This document shows positions 1 to 9,511 of a stretch of 34,348 nucleotides of DNA, in pieces. The translations under genes and the position numbers were made by a program. The stretch's first letter is position 1; each line of letters starts with the position of its first letter. This DNA is from Pseudomonadota bacterium (lineage in GTDB: Bacteria > Pseudomonadota > Gammaproteobacteria > UBA1113). Where the stretch lies: assembly GCA_021782065.1 (NCBI GenBank), contig JAJXVQ010000003.1, forward strand, positions 1 to 34,348, in the 5' to 3' direction. Below the pieces are notes generated by a model, which was given only the letters and a program-made list of their open reading frames with translations, was not told the DNA's origin and did no database searches.

Positions 1-213
1 TTAACACTGTTTCTATTAACGGCTAAAAAACTTGCATTATTTTAGAGTTTCGTGATAGTAAGCTGGCTACAAAATAGAGCAAAAACAGACTAAAAGAGTC
101 GCATAAGAAAATGAGGGGATTGCTGAGTATTTTAATGGCTATTTTTGTTATAAAAATGCTCAAAACTGGGGCTTTTTATGGGGGATTTCCTTATCCAGAA
201 TTCGCGTTCATAA

Positions 214-434
214 GGCGGGGTGATTAGCCCTTGCCTGCGTCATCTATTCTTGCATCCTGTATTTTATAAATGGATGCAACGCAATCATTCAACATTTCCG
301 TAGGGTAAGGTGATACTAAGGTATGCTGACGATGGGTTAATGCATTGTAAGACACAGATGCAAGCAGAGCAAACACTGTCTGAATTGAGGCAGCGGAATG
401 CGGGCTAGAACTCCATCTCGAGTTTTACGCCTAG
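214..434 (+). pseudogene. Decayed group II intron reverse transcriptase/maturase fragment
   Basis: Conceptual translation on the plus strand gives a recognisable part of the reverse transcriptase domain of group II intron (LtrA-like) proteins. GGVISP is read at 214-231, then LFLHPVFYKWMQRNHSTFP up to 300, an in-frame TAG at 301-303, then ILRYADDGLMHCKTQ from 313, with the catalytic YADD box at 322-333. A further in-frame TAG lies at 406-408, but shifting frame at 402 continues as GLELHLE, the expected next block of this family, before another stop at 432-434. The order GGVISP, KWM, RYADD, HCKT, LELH matches the family, while stops and a frameshift show that it is dead. The first 200 bases of the window contain nothing I can assign, and the intron's catalytic RNA domains were not found. 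Identification is firm; the exact limits of the remnant are not. Confidence 0.8.
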
Positions 435-455
435 AATCCCTAACATAGAAAGAAT

Positions 456-494
456 GTGCCTTTTCTATAGTCCTCACGACCAACGAAAAGGCAC
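456..494 (-). terminator. Hairpin downstream of the CSIL protein gene, possible terminator
   Basis: A perfect 10-bp inverted repeat (GTGCCTTTTC at 456-465 and GAAAAGGCAC at 485-494) encloses a 19-nt loop. It lies 34 bases beyond the stop of the minus-strand gene at 529-930 and is followed on that strand by a T-rich stretch (ATTCTTTCT). It may terminate that gene, or be leftover structure of the adjacent dead intron. The T-tract is imperfect. Confidence 0.35.
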
Positions 495-528
495 GAAAAT
501 TAGTCCTGATTGTTTGAATACCTATTGA

Positions 529-930
529 CTACAAAATTGAACATTGATTAGAGACAGGTTCTTCCATTGCCCCTATACTTTCTTCTTGTGAAGATTGCCG
601 CTGAAATTGAGCGTATGGGTTACCACTAATACCTTGATTAGCTGTAGCAACTAATGACGTACATTCATCTATATAGGTTAACATCATCTGAATATCTATT
701 CCATATGGAGTAAGGCCATACGTTTTCTGAATACCATTTTCCATCTTGATCTTTAAACTATCGTACCCGCGTCCATAAGACTCTATAGTTATATCCGTTT
801 TACTACAGAACTGTTTTATTTTTTCTATTGCTGATTCTACTTCCTCAACTGGATATTCCCCTTTCTCAATTCCAATCGAGTTGCAACCATTCTTCACACT
901 CGAAATTCTGATACGCCAAAAATTGTTCAT
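529..930 (-). CDS. Hypothetical protein, 133 aa, with C-terminal CaaX-like motif CSIL
   Basis: I do not recognise this protein family. It is a soluble, mixed-charge protein without signal peptide or membrane segment. The first ~85 residues look like a compact alpha/beta domain and the last ~35 are Gln/Ser/Glu-rich and probably disordered. The final four residues are Cys-Ser-Ile-Leu, directly before the TAG stop. This fits the eukaryotic CaaX prenylation signal, and a terminal Leu usually directs geranylgeranylation. Intracellular bacteria such as Legionella are known to use host prenylation to anchor effectors, so an effector role is possible but is an inference. A good ribosome binding site (GAGGAAAG) precedes the ATG, supporting a real gene. 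It stands alone between a dead intron and a transporter gene. Chance occurrence of the four residues remains possible. Confidence 0.65.
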   Translation of the reverse strand: MNNFWRIRISSVKNGCNSIGIEKGEYPVEEVESAIEKIKQFCSKTDITIESYGRGYDSLKIKMENGIQKTYGLTPYGIDIQMMLTYIDECTSLVATANQGISGNPYAQFQRQSSQEESIGAMEEPVSNQCSIL

Positions 931-1283
931 AATCTTTCCTCATCTTTCCTCTAATATTTTTATAAAATAGCTCTTGCCAAACGCAAGATCTTACCTTCTT
1001 ATCCGGGGTTTAAATGCCCAACGGATGATGACGTCAAATTTTATATTAGAATGTGCGAAAAATCAATACTGAGTTAGGTGCGTTTATAGCGGGAGGAAAT
1101 TTGCGCCGAATCAGGCATACTGACAGCAATTTTTTAGAAGTCAATTTTTTTACAAATGAACAGGCCTATTACCTATATTAAAATACATCATATTTCCTTA
1201 AGGTTTCAGAAGTATAACTAATAGGGTGGTTCTGATCCCAGTGATTATTCAACTCCTTATTATTATAAAGATTAGTGGCTTAA
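931..1283. other. Intergenic region, 353 bp
   Basis: No convincing gene is seen. A short inverted repeat (TCTTGC at 972-977, GCAAGA near 982-987) lies upstream of the small minus-strand gene. On the minus strand TTGCGT followed 16 bases later by TATAAA could be a weak promoter for that gene. Nothing else can be supported. Confidence 0.4.
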
Positions 1284-2996
1284 TCAATAACGAGCTCCCA
1301 AATAAGGGGTGTCATTGATCGTCGCGACATCTATAAGCGGCGTTCCCTCTTCATCAATATCATTACAATAGAAAAAAGTAAAACAATTTCTTTCTTCCCC
1401 GCCAAATGTAGGGCATAGTGTTTGCCTTAAATCTTGGTTGGGTAGTATGAAGTCATGTTCAGCAGCTAACTCCATAGTAGAAGATTTTTTTAACCATCTA
1501 TACGCTATGCCTATAGCGGCAAGCAGAACGCCTACGTCTCGCGTTATGAATAACCAATCTGCGCCCCAGTCTAAGAGCAATGTCATACAACCACCGACGG
1601 TGAGTCCAACCATGCTCATAAAGAAAAAGCTCAACAGTGGCGCGTATAGCACATCTTCAAGCCCTTTTAATAGATCAGCATTGCTTATTCTCATACTATC
1701 AAGCAGCAAGCCTATCCCATTGGCAATCAAAAATGCTTGAGCCATGATGAGGATTTCTTCATTATTAGGATCGTTTACATCAATATATAAATTACAAATT
1801 TGTCGAGGCATGCTGACCATGAAAGTTCCTACGGTGGTCGCTGCAGCCACTCCCAATAGGGTTGTGACAGTGCCGATCGTTCTGACATTTATGAAGGCAT
1901 CATGAGAAGAGTTTGCACGTACGGCTGCGTAGTGGCGACTTACCAACATATAGCCGGTATTGGTGAATCCTATGTAAAGCATAGTATAGGGAGAGACTAG
2001 GTTCATAGAAATTTGTTGTGCCTGCAAGCAGTCACTACCAATGAGCCCACAAATAATAGAAATTCCCAGCAGATTTCCCCATTCTGCCAAATTTTCCGCA
2101 CTCATTGGCAGGCATAGCTTTATACTATGTAAAATATTTTGCAGATAAACGGGCTTATCTTGATTTTCAACATCAGAAAAGAATATAAGGCGCAAACTTG
2201 TTCTATCAAAGCTAAATAAATTATATTCTTTGAATTGGCTATTCAGAAAATAATAGCTGTGCAACCCTGCAGCGGTCATCCAAACGGCTATAGACATGCC
2301 TAGCCCTAAGCCATATACACCCGTTTCGGGCAGAAAACCTGGCCATCCTAGCGCCAACGGATAGCCAATGGCAGCCGTCCCAGTTACACAGCCGAACATA
2401 GCGATCATTGTAATCAATGATTTCTTAATGCCATTGGCAAAGCACATATCGACGGTCATAAAGACAATCCCAGGAATTCCATAGGCTAAACCATCAAAAT
2501 ATTCGCCTACAGCCGCGGTAACGGGTTCAGATATCCCTATCGTGTTAAGCAGGTTGTCAGAATAGAGCATTACTAGAATACAAGGTATTGAATAACCCAT
2601 TCCCAATATAAATCCACGGTTGACCAATGGCCCAATAGATCCCTTTTGACCCACGGCATCTAATTTTGCTACTAAACCGGCCGTAGACAGCAAACCGGCG
2701 CGCATAGTCCCCCCTGTTGCATATGCGATGGATATAATGAGGGGCCCCGCTGCAAATGCAGTTGGACCTAATTTATTGAGAATAAACCCTGTTGTGGCCC
2801 AATAAATTGAATTAATACCTCTGGCCGCGGTAAAGGGTAGGGCGCAAGATAATAATTCTTTTAGTGCTTCTGTATAGGTAATGATTTTAACTTCGGAGAG
2901 GTTCGCAGGAGGAGTTACTATTTCTAAAGAGTCTTCTTGTTTGTCTTCAGCACCAGTATTGCCCTGTGTTGGGATGGGGATGATTGTTTGCTTCAT
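1284..2996 (-). CDS. MATE-like multidrug/metabolite efflux transporter
   Basis: A 570-residue polytopic membrane protein with about twelve hydrophobic segments between residues ~45 and ~505, arranged as two similar halves as in the MATE family of Na+- or H+-coupled exporters. Typical-looking pieces are the ALPFTAARGINSIYWATTGF start of the first half and LCLPMSAENLAEWGNLLGIS at the start of the second. It is longer than usual MATE proteins (about 450-480 aa): there is a ~40-residue acidic N-terminal extension and a ~60-residue soluble C-terminal tail. The start ATG has only a weak ribosome binding site. A perfect TATAAT lies on the minus strand at 3084-3089, but no good -35 box is visible. 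The substrate cannot be told. A flippase-like relative of the same superfamily is the alternative. Confidence 0.6.
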   Translation of the reverse strand: MKQTIIPIPTQGNTGAEDKQEDSLEIVTPPANLSEVKIITYTEALKELLSCALPFTAARGINSIYWATTGFILNKLGPTAFAAGPLIISIAYATGGTMRAGLLSTAGLVAKLDAVGQKGSIGPLVNRGFILGMGYSIPCILVMLYSDNLLNTIGISEPVTAAVGEYFDGLAYGIPGIVFMTVDMCFANGIKKSLITMIAMFGCVTGTAAIGYPLALGWPGFLPETGVYGLGLGMSIAVWMTAAGLHSYYFLNSQFKEYNLFSFDRTSLRLIFFSDVENQDKPVYLQNILHSIKLCLPMSAENLAEWGNLLGISIICGLIGSDCLQAQQISMNLVSPYTMLYIGFTNTGYMLVSRHYAAVRANSSHDAFINVRTIGTVTTLLGVAAATTVGTFMVSMPRQICNLYIDVNDPNNEEILIMAQAFLIANGIGLLLDSMRISNADLLKGLEDVLYAPLLSFFFMSMVGLTVGGCMTLLLDWGADWLFITRDVGVLLAAIGIAYRWLKKSSTMELAAEHDFILPNQDLRQTLCPTFGGEERNCFTFFYCNDIDEEGTPLIDVATINDTPYLGARY

Positions 2997-3167
2997 GAGT
3001 TTTTTAAATCCGTATTATCTAACCGCGTTATAAATTTTTTTACCGACCGACTGTATCATGATGGTTTTCTTATTTCTTATTCAATTATACAGTAAAAAAG
3101 GGGGCGTAGTGAGGAAGAACATCTAGTACTTTTTAGATATTTAGATGAAGAAGCGAGTGTTGTAGTT

Positions 3168-3243
<76 letters not shown>

Positions 3244-3256
3244 ACAACAAGGCGCT

Positions 3257-3285
3257 ATCGTAGTGGATCTGCGTCTAAATAGCAA
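3257..3285 (-). promoter_or_regulatory. Sigma-70-like promoter of tRNA-Asn
   Basis: On the minus strand TTGCTA (3280-3285) is separated by exactly 17 bases from TACGAT (3257-3262), followed by a GC-rich AGCGCC discriminator as is common for stable RNA promoters. It lies 13 bases before the tRNA 5' end. Confidence 0.55.
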
Positions 3286-3491
3286 GGGGGAGGGGGATTT
3301 TTTTTAAGAAAATAACTGATTAAACCGCAATTATGAGTTAGCAAGGAGTTTAATCGCAGATAAGGACAATGGCTCAATCAGGTCGGCGCTGAAAGCGGCA
3401 GTTAAATGGGTCATGGCATTAAAGATAGAACGATGTCGTGAATGCCAAATTTGATAGTGATGTTTTAAGTCTAAACCTTTACATAATACAC

Positions 3492-6257
3492 TCAATACCG
3501 CTGCAATTGCATTATCACCTTTTCCAAAGTAACGCTAAATTCGGTTAAACGAGCTTTTTCCTGCTCGACCACGGCAAGAGGTGCGCGATCTACAAAGTGT
3601 GGATTGTCTAATTTGGCGCGGCATTTGGTAATTTCTTGCTCTAACTTTAACTTTTCTTTACTAAGGCGTTCTTTCTCAGCAGCTATGTCAATCAAGCCCG
3701 CTAAGTCTATAAAGCAGGTGATCTCCTTAATTTCTGCTGTGGCAAATTGCTGCTGGTGGGATGCCTGATCTATCCAAGTAATGGCCGATAAGCGTGCCAG
3801 TGGTTTTATATTATCTAAATAAGGGCTTAACCTCGCGCGCAAGGCATTGTTTGTCGTCAGTAAAGATAAGGCTAGCGGCTTTCCTGGCGCAATATTCATT
3901 TCTGCGCGTATATTTCTAACCGCTACGATGATGGCTTGTACTACGGCAAATAACTCTTCCGTGTTTTCATCGCGCAAAGCGACGTCATATTGCGGGTAGG
4001 TGCGCAGCATTAATGATGGCATGGTTAATTCCAACAAGGGTTTAAAAGATTGCCATAATTTTTCGGTTATAAATGGAATGATGGGATGCAATAGGGCTAA
4101 CAAGCTCTCAAAAGCATGTATTAACACATAACGAGTTTGCGCCTTTTTCTCTTCGGCCACATCGCTTTGTAAAATGGTCTTTGCCCATTCTAAGCCCCAA
4201 TCACACAATTCATCCCAAGCAAATTCATACAATTGTTGTGCCAATAAATCGAAACGATACGCGTCTAAATGTTCTTTCGACAGCAGAATCGTATGCTGCA
4301 AGCGTGATAACAGCCAGCATTCTCCTAGAGACAGTTGTTCAATATCATAAGTTTTAGCTATAGTTTTATCCGTAGTCTGCAGTAAAATAAAGCGCGCAGC
4401 ATTCCACAGTTTATTACAAAAGTTACGATAGCCGCTTAAACGCGCTAAATCGAAGCGTATATTGCGTCCGGTGGAGGCTAAGGCACAAAAGGTAAAGCGC
4501 AGAGCATCGGTGCCGAAAGCGGGAATGCCATGCGGATAGTGTTCACGAGTAACCTTTTCAATGCGTGCAGCCATTTGTGGTTGCATTAAACCGCTAATGC
4601 GCTTTTCAACCAAGGTTTCTAGGTCGATACCGTGGATGAGATCCAAGGGATCTAAGACATTGCCTTTGGTCTTAGACATCTTTTGACCTTCGTGATCGCG
4701 TATCAGGCCGGTAATGTACACCGTTTTAAAGGGAACATCGCCCATGAAATTTAATCCCATCATCACCATGCGTGCTACCCAAAAAAATAAGATATCAAAG
4801 CCGGTGATGAGAACCGAAGTAGGATAGAAGGTTTTTAAATCCGCAGTTTTCTCGGGCCAACCTAAGGTAGAAAAAGGCCATAATGCCGAAGAAAACCAAG
4901 TGTCTAATACATCTTCTTCTTGTTTTAAAGGAATGTCGTTTGCAATATTATGTTGCATGCGTACCGAGGCTTCATCTTTACCTACAAAAATACGACCCTG
5001 ATTGTCATACCAAGCGGGGATCCTATGCCCCCACCACAATTGACGGCTGATGCACCAATCGTGAATATTGTCTAACCATTGAAAATAAGTATTTTGCCAA
5101 TTTTCAGGTACAAAGCGTATTTTGCCCTCTTTGATTACGTCAAGGGCGGGTTTAGCCAAGTCGGCCATTTTAACAAACCATTGATCCGTTAAGTAAGGCT
5201 CTACAATAACACCGGAACGATCACCGCGTGGAATTTTTAAACGATGAGGCTCGGTTTTGATGAGTAAGCCTAGCTCTTTTAAGTCTTCTAACACTTTTTC
5301 GCGAGCGGCAAAACGATCTAAGCCTTTATAAGCTTCAGGGACCGTTTCATTCAAATGCGCATCGGCTGTAAGAATGTTAATCATCGCTAAGTTATGACGT
5401 AAACCCATGTCATAATCGTTAAAATCATGAGCTGGGGTGATTTTAACTGCGCCGCTGCCAAATTCCATGTCTATGCTGTCATCGGCAATAATGGGAACCT
5501 CGCGATCCGTTAAGGGTAGGGCTACTTTTTTGCCTATTAAATGCTGATAGCGGCCATCGTCTGGATGCACGGCAACGGCAGTATCACCCAATAAAGTTTC
5601 AGGGCGCGTGGTGGCAACGGTTAATACATCGTCACAGCCTATCACGGGGTACTGTATATGCCACAGAAAACCATCTTCTTCTTCATTTAAGACTTCTAAA
5701 TCGGAAATCGCAGTTAATAATTTCGGATCCCAATTCACTAAACGTTTAGCGCGATAAATCAAACCTTGTTCGTATAATTTAACAAAAGCAGTATTGACCG
5801 CTGCGGATAAACCTTCATCTAAAGTAAAACGTTCGCGTGTCCAATCGCAAGAATTCCCCATGACGCGCATTTGTTCCGTGATGCGTGAACCGGAGATTTT
5901 TTTCCATTGCCAAATCTCATCTACAAATGCTTCTCGACCCAGGTCATGGCGCGATTGGTTTTTTTGTAATAATTGTCTTTCTACCACCATTTGTGTAGAG
6001 ATACCCGCGTGATCGGTGCCGGGTTGCCACAGTGTATTATCCCCTTGCATGCGGTGATAGCGAGTTAAAATATCCATTAAGGTATGTTGGAATCCATGAC
6101 CCATATGTAAGCTGCCAGTGACATTAGGAGGAGGCAACATGATGCAATAGGGATTGCCTTTGCCCTGTGGCTTAAAATAACCTTGGGGCTCCCAAAACGC
6201 ATAGCATTCTTTTTCTAAAGCTTCAGGGGCATATTGGGCTGGTAAAGGATCGTTCAT
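3492..6257 (-). CDS. valS: Valyl-tRNA synthetase
   Basis: Cytoplasmic class I aminoacyl-tRNA synthetase that charges tRNA-Val and edits misactivated threonine. The 921-residue protein is slightly shorter than the 951-residue E. coli enzyme. The HIGH signature appears as HMGH at 51-54 after PPPNVTGSL, the KMSKS loop as KMSKT at 526-530, and the editing domain carries [15 protein letters not shown] (~216-230) and [14 protein letters not shown] residues at ~260-270. The last ~65 residues form the charged coiled-coil arm that is typical of ValRS. It is preceded by holC with a 12-base gap, and the minus-strand order pepA-holC-valS is a standard gammaproteobacterial operon. Confidence 0.98.
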   Translation of the reverse strand: MNDPLPAQYAPEALEKECYAFWEPQGYFKPQGKGNPYCIMLPPPNVTGSLHMGHGFQHTLMDILTRYHRMQGDNTLWQPGTDHAGISTQMVVERQLLQKNQSRHDLGREAFVDEIWQWKKISGSRITEQMRVMGNSCDWTRERFTLDEGLSAAVNTAFVKLYEQGLIYRAKRLVNWDPKLLTAISDLEVLNEEEDGFLWHIQYPVIGCDDVLTVATTRPETLLGDTAVAVHPDDGRYQHLIGKKVALPLTDREVPIIADDSIDMEFGSGAVKITPAHDFNDYDMGLRHNLAMINILTADAHLNETVPEAYKGLDRFAAREKVLEDLKELGLLIKTEPHRLKIPRGDRSGVIVEPYLTDQWFVKMADLAKPALDVIKEGKIRFVPENWQNTYFQWLDNIHDWCISRQLWWGHRIPAWYDNQGRIFVGKDEASVRMQHNIANDIPLKQEEDVLDTWFSSALWPFSTLGWPEKTADLKTFYPTSVLITGFDILFFWVARMVMMGLNFMGDVPFKTVYITGLIRDHEGQKMSKTKGNVLDPLDLIHGIDLETLVEKRISGLMQPQMAARIEKVTREHYPHGIPAFGTDALRFTFCALASTGRNIRFDLARLSGYRNFCNKLWNAARFILLQTTDKTIAKTYDIEQLSLGECWLLSRLQHTILLSKEHLDAYRFDLLAQQLYEFAWDELCDWGLEWAKTILQSDVAEEKKAQTRYVLIHAFESLLALLHPIIPFITEKLWQSFKPLLELTMPSLMLRTYPQYDVALRDENTEELFAVVQAIIVAVRNIRAEMNIAPGKPLALSLLTTNNALRARLSPYLDNIKPLARLSAITWIDQASHQQQFATAEIKEITCFIDLAGLIDIAAEKERLSKEKLKLEQEITKCRAKLDNPHFVDRAPLAVVEQEKARLTEFSVTLEKVIMQLQRY

Positions 6258-6269
6258 AGTATACTCTTT

Positions 6270-6701
6270 CTATAATTCATGTAGATTTAATTGGCATTGG
6301 GCTTCACGGTAATATTTATAGCGTTGTCGTCCTCGTTCTTTAGACAGAGGATCATTGTTAATGATGTCCAATATTCTACTAAATTTTTGCCATTCAGGGT
6401 TAATTTTGGGGTGTAGGTTGATTAAAATATCGTAAATACGGTGTTGCTCATCATAAGTACAGCCTATGACTATGGGGGCATTCGCTGCTGCAGCCGTTGT
6501 ATGACTGGCATGAGGAATAAAACTTTCTTCCTTGAAGGTCCAGAGCAATTTATCTATGTCCACTGCTATTTTATTTTCAGCGCAATGTATATAAACTGTC
6601 TTATGATGTAAGTAGGCTTTTTCTGCTAAACAACAAGCGAGAAGGGTGCTGGCTTCAGCACCCGTTTCTTTTAATACATAAAAATCTACACTAAGACTCA
6701 T
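6270..6701 (-). CDS. holC: DNA polymerase III subunit chi
   Basis: Chi subunit of the DNA polymerase III clamp-loader assembly; with psi it links the holoenzyme to single-strand binding protein. The 143-residue protein has the family pattern: an N-terminal VDFYVL strand, the LLACCLAEKAYLHHKTVYIH region, an LWTF...SFIPH segment and the A-PIVIG strand. The start codon overlaps the pepA stop by four bases (ATGA at 6698-6701), implying translational coupling, and valS follows 12 bases downstream. This pepA-holC-valS order supports the call, since holC sequences are poorly conserved. Confidence 0.9.
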   Translation of the reverse strand: MSLSVDFYVLKETGAEASTLLACCLAEKAYLHHKTVYIHCAENKIAVDIDKLLWTFKEESFIPHASHTTAAAANAPIVIGCTYDEQHRIYDILINLHPKINPEWQKFSRILDIINNDPLSKERGRQRYKYYREAQCQLNLHEL

Positions 6702-8197
6702 GATTTTCTATAAGCACGCTGACACAGATAATCCATCAGCAAGGGTAAGGGGCGTGCAGTAGCCCCTTTGTTTGTACCCATAGTCCAGGCCGTGCCAGCG
6801 ATATCAAAGTGGGCCCAACGATAATCTTGTGTAAATTGCGCTAAGAAAACCGCTGCTTCAATTGCGCCACCCCAACGGTGCGGGGCAATATTAGCAAGAT
6901 CGGCAAAATTGCTTTTTAAATCGTCTTTCATAGCAGCAATTAGGGGCATACGCCAGGCACAGTCTAAGCTATTTTTTGAAGCTTCATTTAATGCGCTTGC
7001 TAATTCTTCATCATCGGTAAAAAAGCCAGAAGTGTGGGTTCCTAAAGCCACCACCATAGCGCCAGTCAATGTGGCAAAGTCTAATACCACTTCAGGTTTA
7101 TAACGCGCACAATACGTTAGGGCATCGCACAAGACCAAACGGCCTTCGGCATCGGTATTGATGATTTCTACGGTTTGGCCCGATAACGTGGTAACGATAT
7201 CACCGGGTTTGATTGCATGGCTGCCGGGCATATTTTCGGCGCAAGGGGCCAATGCCACTAGGTTGATGGGCAGATTTAAAGCAGCTGCTACTTTAATAGC
7301 GCCAAGCACTGTCGCTGCACCGCACATATCATATTTCATTTCATCCATGCCTGCGGAGGGTTTGAGGGAAATACCTCCCGTATCAAAAGTGATGCCCTTA
7401 CCAACCAATGCTATGGGTGCTTGTGATTTCTTAGCACCATTGTATTCTACAATGATGAATTTAGGTTCATTACGGCTCCCTTGTCCCACGGCTAACATGG
7501 TATTCATACCCAACTTTTTCATCTCGGGGACAGAGAGAACCGTAGTCTTGATCTTAGCATTTTTTTTGCCCATCTCTTGCGCGGTTTTGGCTATGGTGCT
7601 TGGAATACAGTGATTAGCCGGGGTATTAGCTAAATCCTTAACAAAAGACATGCCTTCTGCTAAGGCTAAAGCATAATTTAATGCTTTTTGTGCGCTTTTT
7701 AAGTTCGACTTATCTACACAAAAAGAGATAGATTTTAGGGTAGGCTTTTTAGTAGCGGTCTTTGTTTTAAATGCATTAAATTGATATGCATTTTCATTAA
7801 AAGCCAGTGCAGCACGTTGTACCCATTGCGTTTCGTCTAAGGCTTTGCAAGTCAGGCCATCTAAAACGAGAGCAGCACTGGTATATTGTTTTCGCACTAG
7901 GGCAGCAGCGGTGGCTTGCAGGGCTTTGCTCGCTTTTTCAGCGCTAACATCGCTGGCCAAGCCTAATCCAACCACCAATAACCGCGGAGCGGTGCATTCT
8001 TTGACATCAAATAGCCAATTAACTTCTCCGCAATCGGTATTGATATTGCCTAATCGAACAGAATCGGTTAAAATTTTGGCAATTTTAGCAGGTAGTTTGA
8101 CCTGAGGATCCTGAGCCTTAGGCTCTGTAAATAGGGGGATGATCAAACAATCTGCTTTGATTTGTTGTGGTGCGTCGGTGCTTAGCGTAAAATTCAT
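6698..8197 (-). CDS. pepA: Leucyl aminopeptidase PepA (M17 family)
   Basis: Two-metal cytosolic aminopeptidase that removes N-terminal residues. In E. coli it also binds DNA as a cofactor of Xer recombination and as a regulator of carAB, whose homologue is at the far end of this window. With the ATG at 8197 it has 499 residues, the usual length. The signature NTDAEGRL lies at ~347-354, and the metal/active-site stretch VGKGITFDTGGISLKPS at ~265-281 with the conserved Lys and Asp is intact. The frame is open to a TTG at 8209, but GAGGAG lies directly before the ATG at 8197, so that start is preferred. A perfect TATAAT (8237-8242, minus strand) sits in the divergent region shared with lptF, with only a weak -35. 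Confidence 0.96.
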   Translation of the reverse strand: MNFTLSTDAPQQIKADCLIIPLFTEPKAQDPQVKLPAKIAKILTDSVRLGNINTDCGEVNWLFDVKECTAPRLLVVGLGLASDVSAEKASKALQATAAALVRKQYTSAALVLDGLTCKALDETQWVQRAALAFNENAYQFNAFKTKTATKKPTLKSISFCVDKSNLKSAQKALNYALALAEGMSFVKDLANTPANHCIPSTIAKTAQEMGKKNAKIKTTVLSVPEMKKLGMNTMLAVGQGSRNEPKFIIVEYNGAKKSQAPIALVGKGITFDTGGISLKPSAGMDEMKYDMCGAATVLGAIKVAAALNLPINLVALAPCAENMPGSHAIKPGDIVTTLSGQTVEIINTDAEGRLVLCDALTYCARYKPEVVLDFATLTGAMVVALGTHTSGFFTDDEELASALNEASKNSLDCAWRMPLIAAMKDDLKSNFADLANIAPHRWGGAIEAAVFLAQFTQDYRWAHFDIAGTAWTMGTNKGATARPLPLLMDYLCQRAYRKS

Positions 8198-8359
8198 GGT
8201 GCTCCTCAAATAGTGTAATAATGGGCCAGGGCTAAAATTATAGCGAAATCAGGTGAACAAAGCGAGTCTTAGCAGTGGTTATTAATTACTTTCTTATTTA
8301 TGAGTACCGCAATCGGCATCCCAATCTGGGCGTTTCTTTAAAAAGGGTGAGTAGTTATA

Positions 8360-9511
8360 GTGGTTATTAAAAAATATCTGGCCAAAGAAATCTACGCCCA
8401 TTTATGTGTTATCAGTGGTATTTTGGTACTGATCTTTTTAAGTAATCAATTGGTGCGATTCTTAGGGCGTGCGGCTGCCGGTAAACTCACAGGCGGTATG
8501 TTGCTTAAAATCATGGCTTTGGAAATACCTATATTATTAGGATTTCTGCTACCTATAGGTTTATTCATTGCCATTCTATTGGCCTACGGTCGTCTTTATG
8601 TAGACAGTGAAATGACGGTGTTGCAAGCCTGCGGCGTGAGTCAAAAACAATTACTTAGCTATACGCTTACTTTTGCCAGTGTGGTTTTTGTCTTGGTGTT
8701 AGCAATGAACTTTTATATTACACCTTGGTTGGTACGTGATAAGGATAAAATTCTTGCTACTAATCCTGCTACCATCATCATCAATACCTTGGTTCCGGGG
8801 CGCTTTAAAAGTCTGAATGATCAAAATGTCGTGTATGTGGAAAATGTGGATAATCCAACACAAACCGCACAAAATATTTTTATAGCCAAAAGAGAATCCG
8901 TGACGATACATAAAAAAGTAAATGGTGTAGATGTAGCTACTAAAGTACCGGTATGGCGCGTATTGTCGGCGGATAAGGCCTACCAAATGCAAAATAGTGA
9001 ATTGGACGGTTCTTTTGTAGTGGCAGAAAATGGCACAGAGTATAGCGGTGTTCCTGGGCAACGTGATTTTCGTGTGATTCATTTCAAACAGTATGGTGCA
9101 CGCATTCCAGATGCTGATAATATTAAAACCAAATTAGGTTATGATAGTTTAAGTTTAAGCGAACTATGGGCGCAAGCGTTTAGCGATAAAAAAGCAATGG
9201 CCGAATTGCAGTGGCGTATTTCAATGCCTCTATCGGTGCCTATTTTAGTTTTATTGGCTTTACCGTTGTGTAGGGTGAATCCACGGCAAGGTCGATATCG
9301 TAAACTCATTCCGGCTATTTTATTGTATACCGTTTATGCCAATATGCAATTTGTTGCCAGAGGCTGGTTAGAAGAGGGTGTTATTCCATCCTATATAGGC
9401 CTATGGTTTTTACACCTAGTCTTATTATTGATAGCACTATCCTTGTATCTAGATCCTTATCAGTGGCAGAAAATTTGGGCACGGCTACAGTTTTGGAATA
9501 AATCAGTATGA
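8360..9511 (+). CDS. lptF: LPS export ABC transporter permease LptF
   Basis: Inner-membrane half of the LptB2FG transporter, which extracts LPS and drives it across the periplasm. The 383-residue protein has the family layout: two N-terminal membrane-segment pairs (~15-120), a periplasmic beta-jellyroll-like domain (~130-270) and three C-terminal membrane segments (~285-375). The characteristic region near VLQACGVSQKQLL is present. The start is GTG at 8360, preceded about ten bases upstream by AAGGGTGA. It overlaps lptG by four bases (ATGA, 9508-9511) and is divergent from pepA, an arrangement common in gammaproteobacteria. Confidence 0.95.
   Translation: MVIKKYLAKEIYAHLCVISGILVLIFLSNQLVRFLGRAAAGKLTGGMLLKIMALEIPILLGFLLPIGLFIAILLAYGRLYVDSEMTVLQACGVSQKQLLSYTLTFASVVFVLVLAMNFYITPWLVRDKDKILATNPATIIINTLVPGRFKSLNDQNVVYVENVDNPTQTAQNIFIAKRESVTIHKKVNGVDVATKVPVWRVLSADKAYQMQNSELDGSFVVAENGTEYSGVPGQRDFRVIHFKQYGARIPDADNIKTKLGYDSLSLSELWAQAFSDKKAMAELQWRISMPLSVPILVLLALPLCRVNPRQGRYRKLIPAILLYTVYANMQFVARGWLEEGVIPSYIGLWFLHLVLLLIALSLYLDPYQWQKIWARLQFWNKSV

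Noticed and set aside
111..227. 38-codon plus-strand ORF starting MRGLLSILMA
   Set aside because: It has no ribosome binding site and overlaps the intron reverse transcriptase remnant in a different frame; probably chance.
3331..3491. Open minus-strand frame right after valS (reads HYQIWHSRHRSIFNAMTHL)
   Set aside because: There is no ATG/GTG start with a ribosome binding site and no recognised family; it may be a gene remnant, but this cannot be supported.
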